Origin: Pseudalgibacter ostreae
GTDB lineage: Bacteria; Bacteroidota; Bacteroidia; Flavobacteriales; Flavobacteriaceae
Direction of reading: 5' to 3'
NCBI RefSeq assembly: GCF_042427585.1
Contig: NZ_JBHMFC010000007.1
Location: forward strand, 17,293 to 81,292
DNA: 64,000 nucleotides
Translations under genes and position numbers: made by a program
Notes under the pieces: generated by a model
Database searches by the model: none
What the model was told of the DNA's origin: nothing
Seen by the model: only the letters and a program-made list of their open reading frames with translations
Shown here: positions 51,465-59,751 of the stretch, piece by piece
How the letters are laid out: every line of letters begins with the position of its first letter
How positions within the stretch are numbered: the stretch's first letter is position 1

Positions 51465-54359
51465 ATGAAAAAAACGATACTTCTACTATTATTCATGTTT
51501 TCAATACTGGGCTTTGGTCAGCAGCAAACAGTTGCTTATAGTATTGCGCCTGCAAGTTTTGAAGAAAGTGATGCCGTTACGCTCACATTTTTTGGAAACA
51601 GTATAAACGAATCTGCTTGGGGAGTTACGGGACAGGCCCTTTACCTTTGGTCTTGGTCGTTTGATTTGAATGACACTAATGAGGACTGTCCAACAAATGG
51701 GAGCTGGAACAATTCAAACGAAGCCAATAAATTAATATACAATACTGCTTCCGACACCTATTCTATAACATTTACACCAAATGCGTTTTATTCCAGAACA
51801 GGTATTGGTAGAATGGGGTTTTTAATTAAAGCCAAAGATGGAAGTGGCGACAAAAAGAGCCAGAATATCTTAACGGAAGTAGGCGTGTTTCAAGCGACTT
51901 TAACCAGTCTTATTGAAAATAGTACAACAGTACTTAATTCTGGAGCGAATTTGAGTGTTTCGGCTACGAACACCAATGGGAATGCCAGTTATAACTTAAA
52001 AGCGAACGGAATAAGCCTTCATTCAAATACTGCAACTTCGCATTATGTCTTCCAACATACCAATATCGTTTCCAATCAAAATTATGAGTTGGAGATCACA
52101 CAAAATGGCACCACACTAGTGAAAACGTTTTCGGTGATTATTAACCCGAACATAGCTAATGAAACCTTGCCAGCAGATGTGGTAGAAGGTATTAATTATG
52201 TGGCTGGAGACCCTAGTAAAGCTATTTTGGTATTAGATGCGCCGCTAAAGGACTTTGTTTATGTGGCAGGAAGTTTTAATAATTGGCAACCAGACACCCG
52301 CTATGCCATGAAAAAAGATACCGCACCAAATAGTACTAAATTTTGGTTAGAACTTACAGATTTAACACCAGGCCAAGTGGAAACCTATCAATACTGGGTT
52401 ATAGATCAAACGCCAATTGCTAATGCCCCTGTTTTAGTGAAAACTGCAGACCCCTATTCAACATTAGTTTTATCCCCTTTTGATGATCCGCAAATACCTA
52501 CGTCAACGTATCCAAATTTACCTGCTTATCCAGCAGGTCAGGAAAGAGAGGTGACCGTTTTACAAACGAACCAAAGCCCTTATAATTGGCAAATCGAAAA
52601 TTTTTCAAAGCCTAAAAAGGAAGATTTGATTATTTATGAAGTATTGATTCGTGATTTTGATGCGAATAGAAGTTTTCAAAATCTTATTGATAAAATAGAT
52701 TATTTTAAAAACCTAAACATCAACGCTATAGAGTTAATGCCTGTTATGGAGTTTGAAGGTAATGAAAGTTGGGGCTACAATACGTCTTTTCACATGGCTT
52801 TGGACAAGTTTTACGGAACTGAGGAAAAACTGAAAGAACTTATTGATGTCTGTCATCAGAATGGTATCGCCGTTATTTTGGATGTGGCCTTGAATCATGC
52901 TTTTGGGAGAAACCCTATGGTGCGTATGTGGATGGATGATGCCGATGGTGATGGCTGGGGAGAACCCAATGTAGAGAACCCGTATTTTAATCAAACAGCA
53001 AAGCATAGCTATAATGTAGGCTCCGATTTTAACCATCAAAGTTTAAAAACCCAAAATTATGTAAAACGAGTGGTAAAACATTGGGTTGAAAATTTTAAAA
53101 TCGATGGGTTTCGTTGGGATTTAACGAAAGGTTTTACCCAAAACTGTACTTCAGGAGATGACACCTGTACCAATAGCTACCAGCAAGACCGTGTGGATGT
53201 ATTAAAAACTTATGCCGATTATTCTTGGAGTTTAGATGAAACCCATTATGTTATTTTTGAGCATTTAGGAAGTTCTGTGGAAGAACGACAATGGGCAAAT
53301 TACAGAATGACTGAAGCTGTTCCAAAAGGCGTGATGATGTGGAGCGAAATGTGGACCTCCTATAAAAATTTGGCGCAAGGCCAAACCAGTAATATTAATT
53401 TTGATAGAATGGGGCACAAAGCTCATGGTTTTATTGGTAAACGCTCATTGGGCTACATGGAAAGTCATGATAAAGATCGTATTATGTATGAAATGACCCA
53501 GTTTGGCGTAAGCACCAATCCGTCACATAATGTTAAGGATTTAAACATAGCCTTAAAACGGATGTCAGCTTTAGGCGCTGTTACCATACCTGTTCCTGGA
53601 CCTAAAATGCTGTGGCATTTTGCCGATTTGGGGATGGATAACTCTATTTGGACTTGTGAAAGTGGGGTTGTAAACTCCGACAATGATGGAAATAATAATG
53701 GCGATTGTAAGTTGGCGACTAAGCCTCAGCCACAGTGGGCAAATAACTGGATGGCAAACACCAATAGAAATCAGATTTATAAGGACTGGTCAAGACTTAA
53801 TCGTTTAAAAATAAACGAACCGGTGTTTGAAGGCGATTATAACATTAATTCAGGAACGCAAACGCCACGCATCAGTATTTATACCGGATCGGAAACGGCC
53901 TCTGGAAACACCCTTAAGAATGTGGTAATTATTGCAAATTTTTCAGTAACCTCCCAAAATATAAACCCGAACTTTCCTTACGGCGGCACATGGTATGATT
54001 TAATGGATGCTTCAAATGCTACTACAGTTTCTGGAACTACAACGTCTATTAGTTTGGCTCCTGGAGCATTTAAGGTGTTTGGGAACCAAGCTGCTACATT
54101 AGCTGTTAATAACTCTATAGAACCAGATGTGAAGCTTGCGCTTTATCCCAATCCTACGGTTAGGTCTTTTCAAGTGAATAAAACATTAGAAGCCATTTCT
54201 ATTTTTGATAGTACCGGGAAACTAGTGAAGACTTACAAGGGGTATTATAAAGCAGGTTATATGTTCGACGTTTCTAACTTATATCCTGGGATATACTTTG
54301 TAAAAGTGAAGGATAAAGGGGGTGTCTTGAATACCTTAAAGCTAATAAAAGTGGATTAA
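51465..54359 (+). CDS. Large GH13 alpha-amylase exported by the type IX secretion system
   Basis: The 964-residue enzyme has a signal peptide (ending ILGFGQ), N-terminal beta domains (the second an E-set/CBM48-like module with VYVAGSFNNWQPDTRYAMKK at about 265), and a GH13 barrel. Catalytic regions are LDVALNH (Asp near 472), GFRWDLTKGF (nucleophile Asp near 551), VIFEHLG (Glu near 598) and ESHDKDR (His near 667). The C-terminal 70 residues (LYPNPTVRSFQVNK, then YPGIYFVKVKDKGG) are a T9SS type A sorting domain, so it is exported to the surface or medium. It is the outermost starch-cleaving enzyme of the locus. Confidence 0.94.
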   Translation: MKKTILLLLFMFSILGFGQQQTVAYSIAPASFEESDAVTLTFFGNSINESAWGVTGQALYLWSWSFDLNDTNEDCPTNGSWNNSNEANKLIYNTASDTYSITFTPNAFYSRTGIGRMGFLIKAKDGSGDKKSQNILTEVGVFQATLTSLIENSTTVLNSGANLSVSATNTNGNASYNLKANGISLHSNTATSHYVFQHTNIVSNQNYELEITQNGTTLVKTFSVIINPNIANETLPADVVEGINYVAGDPSKAILVLDAPLKDFVYVAGSFNNWQPDTRYAMKKDTAPNSTKFWLELTDLTPGQVETYQYWVIDQTPIANAPVLVKTADPYSTLVLSPFDDPQIPTSTYPNLPAYPAGQEREVTVLQTNQSPYNWQIENFSKPKKEDLIIYEVLIRDFDANRSFQNLIDKIDYFKNLNINAIELMPVMEFEGNESWGYNTSFHMALDKFYGTEEKLKELIDVCHQNGIAVILDVALNHAFGRNPMVRMWMDDADGDGWGEPNVENPYFNQTAKHSYNVGSDFNHQSLKTQNYVKRVVKHWVENFKIDGFRWDLTKGFTQNCTSGDDTCTNSYQQDRVDVLKTYADYSWSLDETHYVIFEHLGSSVEERQWANYRMTEAVPKGVMMWSEMWTSYKNLAQGQTSNINFDRMGHKAHGFIGKRSLGYMESHDKDRIMYEMTQFGVSTNPSHNVKDLNIALKRMSALGAVTIPVPGPKMLWHFADLGMDNSIWTCESGVVNSDNDGNNNGDCKLATKPQPQWANNWMANTNRNQIYKDWSRLNRLKINEPVFEGDYNINSGTQTPRISIYTGSETASGNTLKNVVIIANFSVTSQNINPNFPYGGTWYDLMDASNATTVSGTTTSISLAPGAFKVFGNQAATLAVNNSIEPDVKLALYPNPTVRSFQVNKTLEAISIFDSTGKLVKTYKGYYKAGYMFDVSNLYPGIYFVKVKDKGGVLNTLKLIKVD

Positions 54360-54386
54360 TTTTTTTAAATTGTTAATTGTTTGAAG

Positions 54387-54417
54387 AAGCATCTCGTGTT
54401 ATTGAGATGCTTTTTTT
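54387..54417 (+). terminator. Intrinsic terminator of the amylase gene
   Basis: AAGCATCTC and GAGATGCTT form the stem, with a T run directly after. It also lies at the 3' end of the convergent hydrolase gene. Confidence 0.8.
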
Positions 54418-54421
54418 GTGT

Positions 54422-55264
54422 TTACTGTTTTAAGAAAGCAATCACTTTTTCTGTAACGTTTTGTAAGGCGCTGGGTAGACTTTCTTGCTCCCAAGGATGT
54501 GATGCTCCAAAAACATGGTTCGCGCCTATTATAACATCTAACATACTGTGCGGCTGCCACTGGTTTAGGGCTTGAGCTTCTTTTATAGAAACACTGGTGT
54601 CTTCATCCCCATGAATAATGAGATAGGGAATCTTTAAGTTTGAAACAGCTCGCTGTATGGTTAGGCGTTTTTCGTTTTTCAAAAAGTCTGTATAAAATTG
54701 ATAATAATGCGGCATGTTTTGTTTTGTTCTCCCATTTTGAACATATTTCACGCCTTTCTTTTTCCATAATGCTATATCGGTATCGCTTCCCATTCTAATA
54801 CCAAAATCGGAAACACCTGCAAGCGTAACTACTTTTTTAATTCTATTATCTTCTTCAGCTTTAATACATACAATACCTCCACCGCGACTATGTCCAATTA
54901 AAGAGAGGTTATTATGGTCTGTTTCTTTTTTGAATTCGGCGTGATTATAGGTCCAATCTATAACAGTTTCTAGGTCGTCCAATTCTTTAGTATAATTGTT
55001 TTGACCAAAAGCTTCCAAATCTGGAAAATCAATGGGTTGTTCTGCCGTGCCTCCGTTGTGTGAGAAATTAAATGTTACACAAAAAAAACCAGCATCAGCA
55101 AATGTTTCTGCCATCATGTTCCAAGCGCCCCAGTCTTTAAAGCCTTTGTAGCCATGGCAGAAAATAATAATGGGTTTTGGTTGGTGGTTTTCAGTATAAA
55201 ACACATCAGCAAGAATAGGTTTGCCGTGTTTGCCTAGAATAATGCTGTTTTTATAAATGCTCAT
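54422..55264 (-). CDS. Alpha/beta hydrolase
   Basis: The 280-residue protein has the alpha/beta-hydrolase layout. The oxyanion segment is IIFCHGYKGFKDWGAWN, the nucleophile elbow is LIGHSRGGGIVCIKA (Ser of GHSRG), the acid Asp is in LIIHGDEDTSVSIKEAQAL, and the base His is in GANHVFGASHPWE. It belongs to the dienelactone-hydrolase/prolyl-oligopeptidase-like group. It has no signal, so it is cytoplasmic. The substrate cannot be told. It starts two bases after the stop of the nuclease gene upstream and is probably cotranscribed with it. Confidence 0.88.
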   Translation of the reverse strand: MSIYKNSIILGKHGKPILADVFYTENHQPKPIIIFCHGYKGFKDWGAWNMMAETFADAGFFCVTFNFSHNGGTAEQPIDFPDLEAFGQNNYTKELDDLETVIDWTYNHAEFKKETDHNNLSLIGHSRGGGIVCIKAEEDNRIKKVVTLAGVSDFGIRMGSDTDIALWKKKGVKYVQNGRTKQNMPHYYQFYTDFLKNEKRLTIQRAVSNLKIPYLIIHGDEDTSVSIKEAQALNQWQPHSMLDVIIGANHVFGASHPWEQESLPSALQNVTEKVIAFLKQ

Positions 55265-55266
55265 AT

Positions 55267-58023
55267 TTAAATGTCTTTTTCTGTAAATGGTATATGGATA
55301 TTACAAATCTCTAAAATAAGATTTTTTAGTTCCACAGTAAAATGCTCTAATATATCTTCGGTTACCCATTGTTGTTTGTTTCTGCTAAAGGCAGATTCTT
55401 TCTTTCCAAATTTTATAAACCCAGCGCTTAAGTTTTTAAAAGAAATAATGCCGGCTTCTACTGGAAGCGTAATGGATCCAGTATTCTGCATCATGTACGC
55501 ATAGCAAAGCACCTGAAAGCTTTTGCTGTACTTGTCGTAATCTGTAGTGATAGTTTCCCAGTCGGTAATCTCTACTTTGGCTTGCTCTACTTTTCCTGTT
55601 TTGTAATCTATAATTCTTGTAATACCGTTGTATTCATCTATACGGTCTATTTTACCGGTTATATATACTGGAAAGTCTAGTTCAGGAATATCAATTGGCA
55701 CTTTATTTTCTATTTCAATAGCTATTATTTTTATTTTATTTCCAGCTTTTAAATCGTTCATTTCTAAATTTAAAAAATTGGATACATAACGTTTTGCTAT
55801 CTCATAGATGATGAGGTTTTTACCTTTGGTAATATCACCCTCTTTATATTCGCTTTTAAAATGAAAGCTTACTTTCTCTTCAATTTGAAGCTTTAATGTG
55901 TTTAAAATTTCAATGCTCAAAAAGCGACCCGATAGGGGTTTGTAAAAATCTTCAAGAGTATTGTGTACAACGGTTCCTAAAGTGTTTGCCGCAATGGTTT
56001 CTTCTGCGTCGTCATATTCTTTTATCTGTAATATTTTTTGGTTGTAAAAGTCAATCGGGTTACGAATATAATTGGTAAGCGAAGAAGGAGAAAATCCCTT
56101 TTTGGCAATATTTTTCAACCTATTGATCACATCGGTCGTTTTATGGACTTCATTTACCGAGGGGGTTATAACGGGTACCTTTGGTGTTACGATTCTATGT
56201 GTAATATTATGGATGCCTTCTAATTCCAATTGAGTAATAAATCGGCTTTTTTCTCCACCCGTAAGCACATCGATTTCTGTATTATATAAGATATAGACTG
56301 TTTTAGCACGTTGTAAAAGCCTGTAAAAGTGATAGGTGTATACGGCGTCTTTTTCTTTATAGGTGGGAAGTTTGTTTTCTATTTTAACATCAAATGGAAT
56401 AAAGGAATTATTGCTTTTTCCAGAAGGGAGGATGCCTTCATTAACAGATGAGATAATAAGGGTTTCAAAATCGAGTACACGAGATTCTAACATGCCCATA
56501 ACTTGTAAGCCTTGTAGAGGTTCACCCTGGAAATCTAGTGTTTCAGAACTTAAAAGCTCCTTATAAACCCCATGTAAAGTAGAAACATCTTTAATGTGTT
56601 TGTATTCTGAATTTAGCCTGTCTAATTCATTGAATAAGGTATTAAAGCGATATAGATATTCTAAAGACAATACATGGGCTTGTTTATCTTCGTCAAGATG
56701 GTTTTTAATATTAATGATAAGTGTTAAACAATTTTTTAAAACCAAATCAATCGATGTGTCCCAGTTAAAAAACAGCAAATCTAAAAGTTCTTGAGCAGGC
56801 CTTGCCATGTTTTTTAGGCGTTGTGTATTTACATAAATAATATTGTTATCATTTATAGTCTCTATCATTTGAGCGGCATAATCTGTATCGTCTAAATAGA
56901 ATAAGGGCCTTATAAATTGATGGGATAATAGGTTTACAACATCTTTATGGTAAAAGGTGTTGGATGCTTTTTTGTGGATTTGAAAAAGATGTTCAAATAA
57001 AGATGCCAATGGAATGGATTTCAATGGAAAACCCATAGTAACATTTAAAGCTTCTACAGAGCTAGGGAGTGAGTTTAAAACAGGAATCAAGAGGTTCTCG
57101 TCACCTAAAATAACTGCAGTATTGTTTAAATGGCCTTGCTTTTGTTTTAAATCGTTAAGTAAAGTGCCTATGTATTTAGATTGACTTATGTTTTTAGGTA
57201 CACCGTAAATGGAAATGTTCTTTTCTTTAGAATAGTTACTGGTAATCCATTGGAAAGGATTGGTTTTAAAATAGGGCCAGTTTTTTTTATGTTGACGCGT
57301 AAACAATCCAGCATCATGCTTAGGATTATTAATGAAAACGGCATCAATATCCCAGTATACTTTAGCCAAACTGTTTTTTAGTAAAGTTTGAATAATGAGT
57401 TCTTCGGCAGAATTTAAGGCATTAAAGCCTAAGAAAACATGTTTGGTTTCTGGGTTCTCCTGTACATAGTTTTTAGTGCGTTCTGCTGCTTTTCTGTAAA
57501 CCAAGCCTTGATACCCTAGACCCTTGTCTAATAATTGTGCTGTAAATTTTGAATAATAAAGATTTAAGCTATGCCAAAAGGATAGATATTTTTTTATAAA
57601 CTCTGTTTGGTTTATTTCTAAAGACCAATGCTTTAAATCTTGAATATCGCTTAGGTAGTCGAAAATATTTTTTTGAGGAATAAGGTAACGATCAATTTCA
57701 TTAAAATCCTGAAGCAGTATTTGTGCCCATTTTGAAAATGACTCGAAAGTATCGGTGTCTTCTTTTTTGGTGTGTTGTAGATAAATGGTATAAAATTCAA
57801 ATAACAATTCGGTATTTGAGATGTTTTTTAGTCCGGATAAGTCTTCAACAAATGTTTCAATACTAATTACTTTAGGTGAGAAAATGGTTTGTTGGGTAAT
57901 CTGTGCAATATGATGTTTGAGAAATAGCCCTGCTCTTTTGCTAGGCAATACAAAGGTAAGCTCAGAAAGGTTTGTGCCATCTTTCTGCAGGTCTTTTAAA
58001 ACATCATGAATAAAAGTCGTCAT
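55267..58023 (-). CDS. addB: AddB-like PD-(D/E)XK nuclease / inactivated helicase
   Basis: The protein has 918 residues. The N-terminus LTFVLPSKRAGLFLKHHIAQ stands where AddB or UvrD-like enzymes have a Walker A, but the GKT Lys is lacking. A C-terminal nuclease domain carries YITGKIDRIDEYNGITRIID followed by YKTG (about residues 790-808), the D...DxK core. The Fe-S Cys cluster of Bacillus AddB is not apparent; PSSLTNYIRNPIDFYNQ occupies the site of its first Cys. With the AddA-like enzyme at 59752 it would process double-strand breaks for RecA. An OmpA gene separates the two. Confidence 0.88.
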   Translation of the reverse strand: MTTFIHDVLKDLQKDGTNLSELTFVLPSKRAGLFLKHHIAQITQQTIFSPKVISIETFVEDLSGLKNISNTELLFEFYTIYLQHTKKEDTDTFESFSKWAQILLQDFNEIDRYLIPQKNIFDYLSDIQDLKHWSLEINQTEFIKKYLSFWHSLNLYYSKFTAQLLDKGLGYQGLVYRKAAERTKNYVQENPETKHVFLGFNALNSAEELIIQTLLKNSLAKVYWDIDAVFINNPKHDAGLFTRQHKKNWPYFKTNPFQWITSNYSKEKNISIYGVPKNISQSKYIGTLLNDLKQKQGHLNNTAVILGDENLLIPVLNSLPSSVEALNVTMGFPLKSIPLASLFEHLFQIHKKASNTFYHKDVVNLLSHQFIRPLFYLDDTDYAAQMIETINDNNIIYVNTQRLKNMARPAQELLDLLFFNWDTSIDLVLKNCLTLIINIKNHLDEDKQAHVLSLEYLYRFNTLFNELDRLNSEYKHIKDVSTLHGVYKELLSSETLDFQGEPLQGLQVMGMLESRVLDFETLIISSVNEGILPSGKSNNSFIPFDVKIENKLPTYKEKDAVYTYHFYRLLQRAKTVYILYNTEIDVLTGGEKSRFITQLELEGIHNITHRIVTPKVPVITPSVNEVHKTTDVINRLKNIAKKGFSPSSLTNYIRNPIDFYNQKILQIKEYDDAEETIAANTLGTVVHNTLEDFYKPLSGRFLSIEILNTLKLQIEEKVSFHFKSEYKEGDITKGKNLIIYEIAKRYVSNFLNLEMNDLKAGNKIKIIAIEIENKVPIDIPELDFPVYITGKIDRIDEYNGITRIIDYKTGKVEQAKVEITDWETITTDYDKYSKSFQVLCYAYMMQNTGSITLPVEAGIISFKNLSAGFIKFGKKESAFSRNKQQWVTEDILEHFTVELKNLILEICNIHIPFTEKDI

Positions 58024-58037
58024 AGGTCTATAAAAAT

Positions 58038-58070
58038 AAAAAACGCTTCGGAATATCCGAAGCGTTTTTT
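58038..58070 (-). terminator. Intrinsic terminator of the OmpA gene
   Basis: AAAAACGCTTCGGA and TCCGAAGCGTTTTT form a very stable stem with a T run on both strands, between the OmpA stop (58101) and the addB start (58023). Confidence 0.85.
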
Positions 58071-58100
58071 GTTAACTTATTTATTTAAAACTAACTTTTC

Positions 58101-59486
58101 TTATTTAGCTAAGTTAATTTCAACACGTCTGTTATTCGCTCTACCAGCGCTTGTGTTGTTTGTGTCGATTGGTTTAGATTCTCCGTAACCAAGTGCAGAA
58201 AGTCTAAAGGCATCAATACCGTTTTCAATTAAATACTCTTTTACAGAGTTTGCTCTTGAATCAGATAGTTTTTGGTTCAACGCATCGCTACCAACGCTAT
58301 CTGTATGCCCCTCAATTGTAAATTTAGAGTTAGAGTATTCGTTAAGAATAGCTATAATGTCAGACAATACTTTTTGTGATTGTGATTTGATAGTAGCTTT
58401 ACCAGTATCAAACAAGATTGTTTTAGCGTATGCATTTAAAGTTTTTTGAACTTCTTCAGTTACTTCAGGACAGCCATTGTTTGCAACAGTTCCTTTAACT
58501 TCAGGACAATTATCATCTTTGTCTAATACACCGTCACCGTCTGTATCTGGCCAAGGACATCCTTGGTTTGCAGCAGGACCAGCTACATTAGGACACTTGT
58601 CTTCAGCATCAGTAATACCATCACCGTCAGCATCAGGACAACCGTTTAAAGCTTTTAAGCCAGGAACAGTAGGACATTTGTCATCTTTATCAGCAACACC
58701 GTCACCGTCAGAATCAGGACATCCATTCATTTCAGGAGTACCTGCTTCGTTAGGACAATCATCTTTACTATCTTCAATGCCATCACCGTCTGTATCAGGA
58801 CATCCGTTGAATTCTTTTAAGCCAGGAACATCTGGACAAGCATCATCTTTGTCATATATACCATCACCATCTGTATCTGTTCCACCAAATTTGATAGAGA
58901 TACCAACTGAGTGTTGGAAATGTGTTTGTAAGTAATCTTCAAAAGCATGTTTGTAAGAAGACTGTAGTGTTAAACCTATGTTTTCATTAAACCAAACATT
59001 TAAACCTACAGTTCCGTTTACAGTTCCTGCTCCGATTTCATCAATCCAAGTGTAACCACCACCAACACCTACGAAAGGATCAAGAACAGTGTTCTCTAAA
59101 ATGTTGTATTTGATAGTACCATCAAGACCGTAGTAAGATAAATCATCTACTTTATTGGTAGCATCAGGAGTAACGCCAATTTGATCACCCCATTTTTCAA
59201 TTTTATTTAAAGATCCAGCAACTCCTAAAGAGAAACCGTTCCCTACATATTTAGACACAGAGATTGTAGATAATGAAGGCAAGATGTTGTAGTGGTCATC
59301 TGCGTTGAAATATTCATCGAAGATTGTTTCACTAAAATGCCCGCCATCTCCAGAAGGATATGCGTCAACCGCGTTTACCCCAATAGATATTTGCCATGGG
59401 TTGTTTTTGTCTTGTGCGTTAGCCTTGCTATATCCAAGTACAAGCAACATAGCCAACAATAATCTGCTAAGATTTTTCATATTCAA
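58101..59486 (-). CDS. Major OmpA-family protein with thrombospondin type 3 repeats
   Basis: The 461-residue outer-membrane protein has a signal peptide (ending SKANAQ) and an eight-stranded barrel (about 22-200). An Asp-rich calcium-binding linker of about five thrombospondin type 3 repeats follows (about 202-345, units like DTDGDGIYDKDDACPDVPG). The C-terminal OmpA peptidoglycan-binding domain (about 355-460) has FTIEGHTDSVGSDALNQKLS and GRANNRRVEI. This is the common flavobacterial major OmpA type, often linked to surface structure. It has its own promoter and terminator and splits the addA-addB pair. Confidence 0.95.
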   Translation of the reverse strand: MNMKNLSRLLLAMLLVLGYSKANAQDKNNPWQISIGVNAVDAYPSGDGGHFSETIFDEYFNADDHYNILPSLSTISVSKYVGNGFSLGVAGSLNKIEKWGDQIGVTPDATNKVDDLSYYGLDGTIKYNILENTVLDPFVGVGGGYTWIDEIGAGTVNGTVGLNVWFNENIGLTLQSSYKHAFEDYLQTHFQHSVGISIKFGGTDTDGDGIYDKDDACPDVPGLKEFNGCPDTDGDGIEDSKDDCPNEAGTPEMNGCPDSDGDGVADKDDKCPTVPGLKALNGCPDADGDGITDAEDKCPNVAGPAANQGCPWPDTDGDGVLDKDDNCPEVKGTVANNGCPEVTEEVQKTLNAYAKTILFDTGKATIKSQSQKVLSDIIAILNEYSNSKFTIEGHTDSVGSDALNQKLSDSRANSVKEYLIENGIDAFRLSALGYGESKPIDTNNTSAGRANNRRVEINLAK

Positions 59487-59515
59487 AAATTTAATTTTTA
59501 AGTGTTATTTGTAAA

Positions 59516-59523
59516 CAAAAGTA
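59516..59523 (-). promoter_or_regulatory. -7 promoter box of the OmpA gene
   Basis: The minus strand reads TACTTTTG, matching TAnnTTTG, 30 bases before the ATG at 59486. Confidence 0.55.
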
Positions 59524-59751
59524 AGTTGTTAAATTCTATTAACAAAGACAAATATATAAAAAAATAGAAGAAATCGTTTATTCATCGATAGTTCAGAATG
59601 ATTTTAGATAAAATAGTGGGTTCTAAATGTTAAAGGATATTAAGCATATTCATTTTAAGTTAAGACTCCATGGGCGGTAAGCGTCGTTTATATTTTTTAT
59701 AAACAGCTGAAAAATATTACGGAATTTTGTGTGTTATAGAATTTAAAAAAA

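Noticed and set aside
58500..58890. Repeated DNA resembling a CRISPR array
   Set aside because: The periodicity comes from thrombospondin type 3 repeat codons in the OmpA gene. The repeats are imperfect and lie inside one reading frame.
58470..58935. Long plus-strand frame opposite the OmpA repeats
   Set aside because: It is produced by the periodic Asp/Gly-rich repeat codons on the minus strand. The product is low-complexity.
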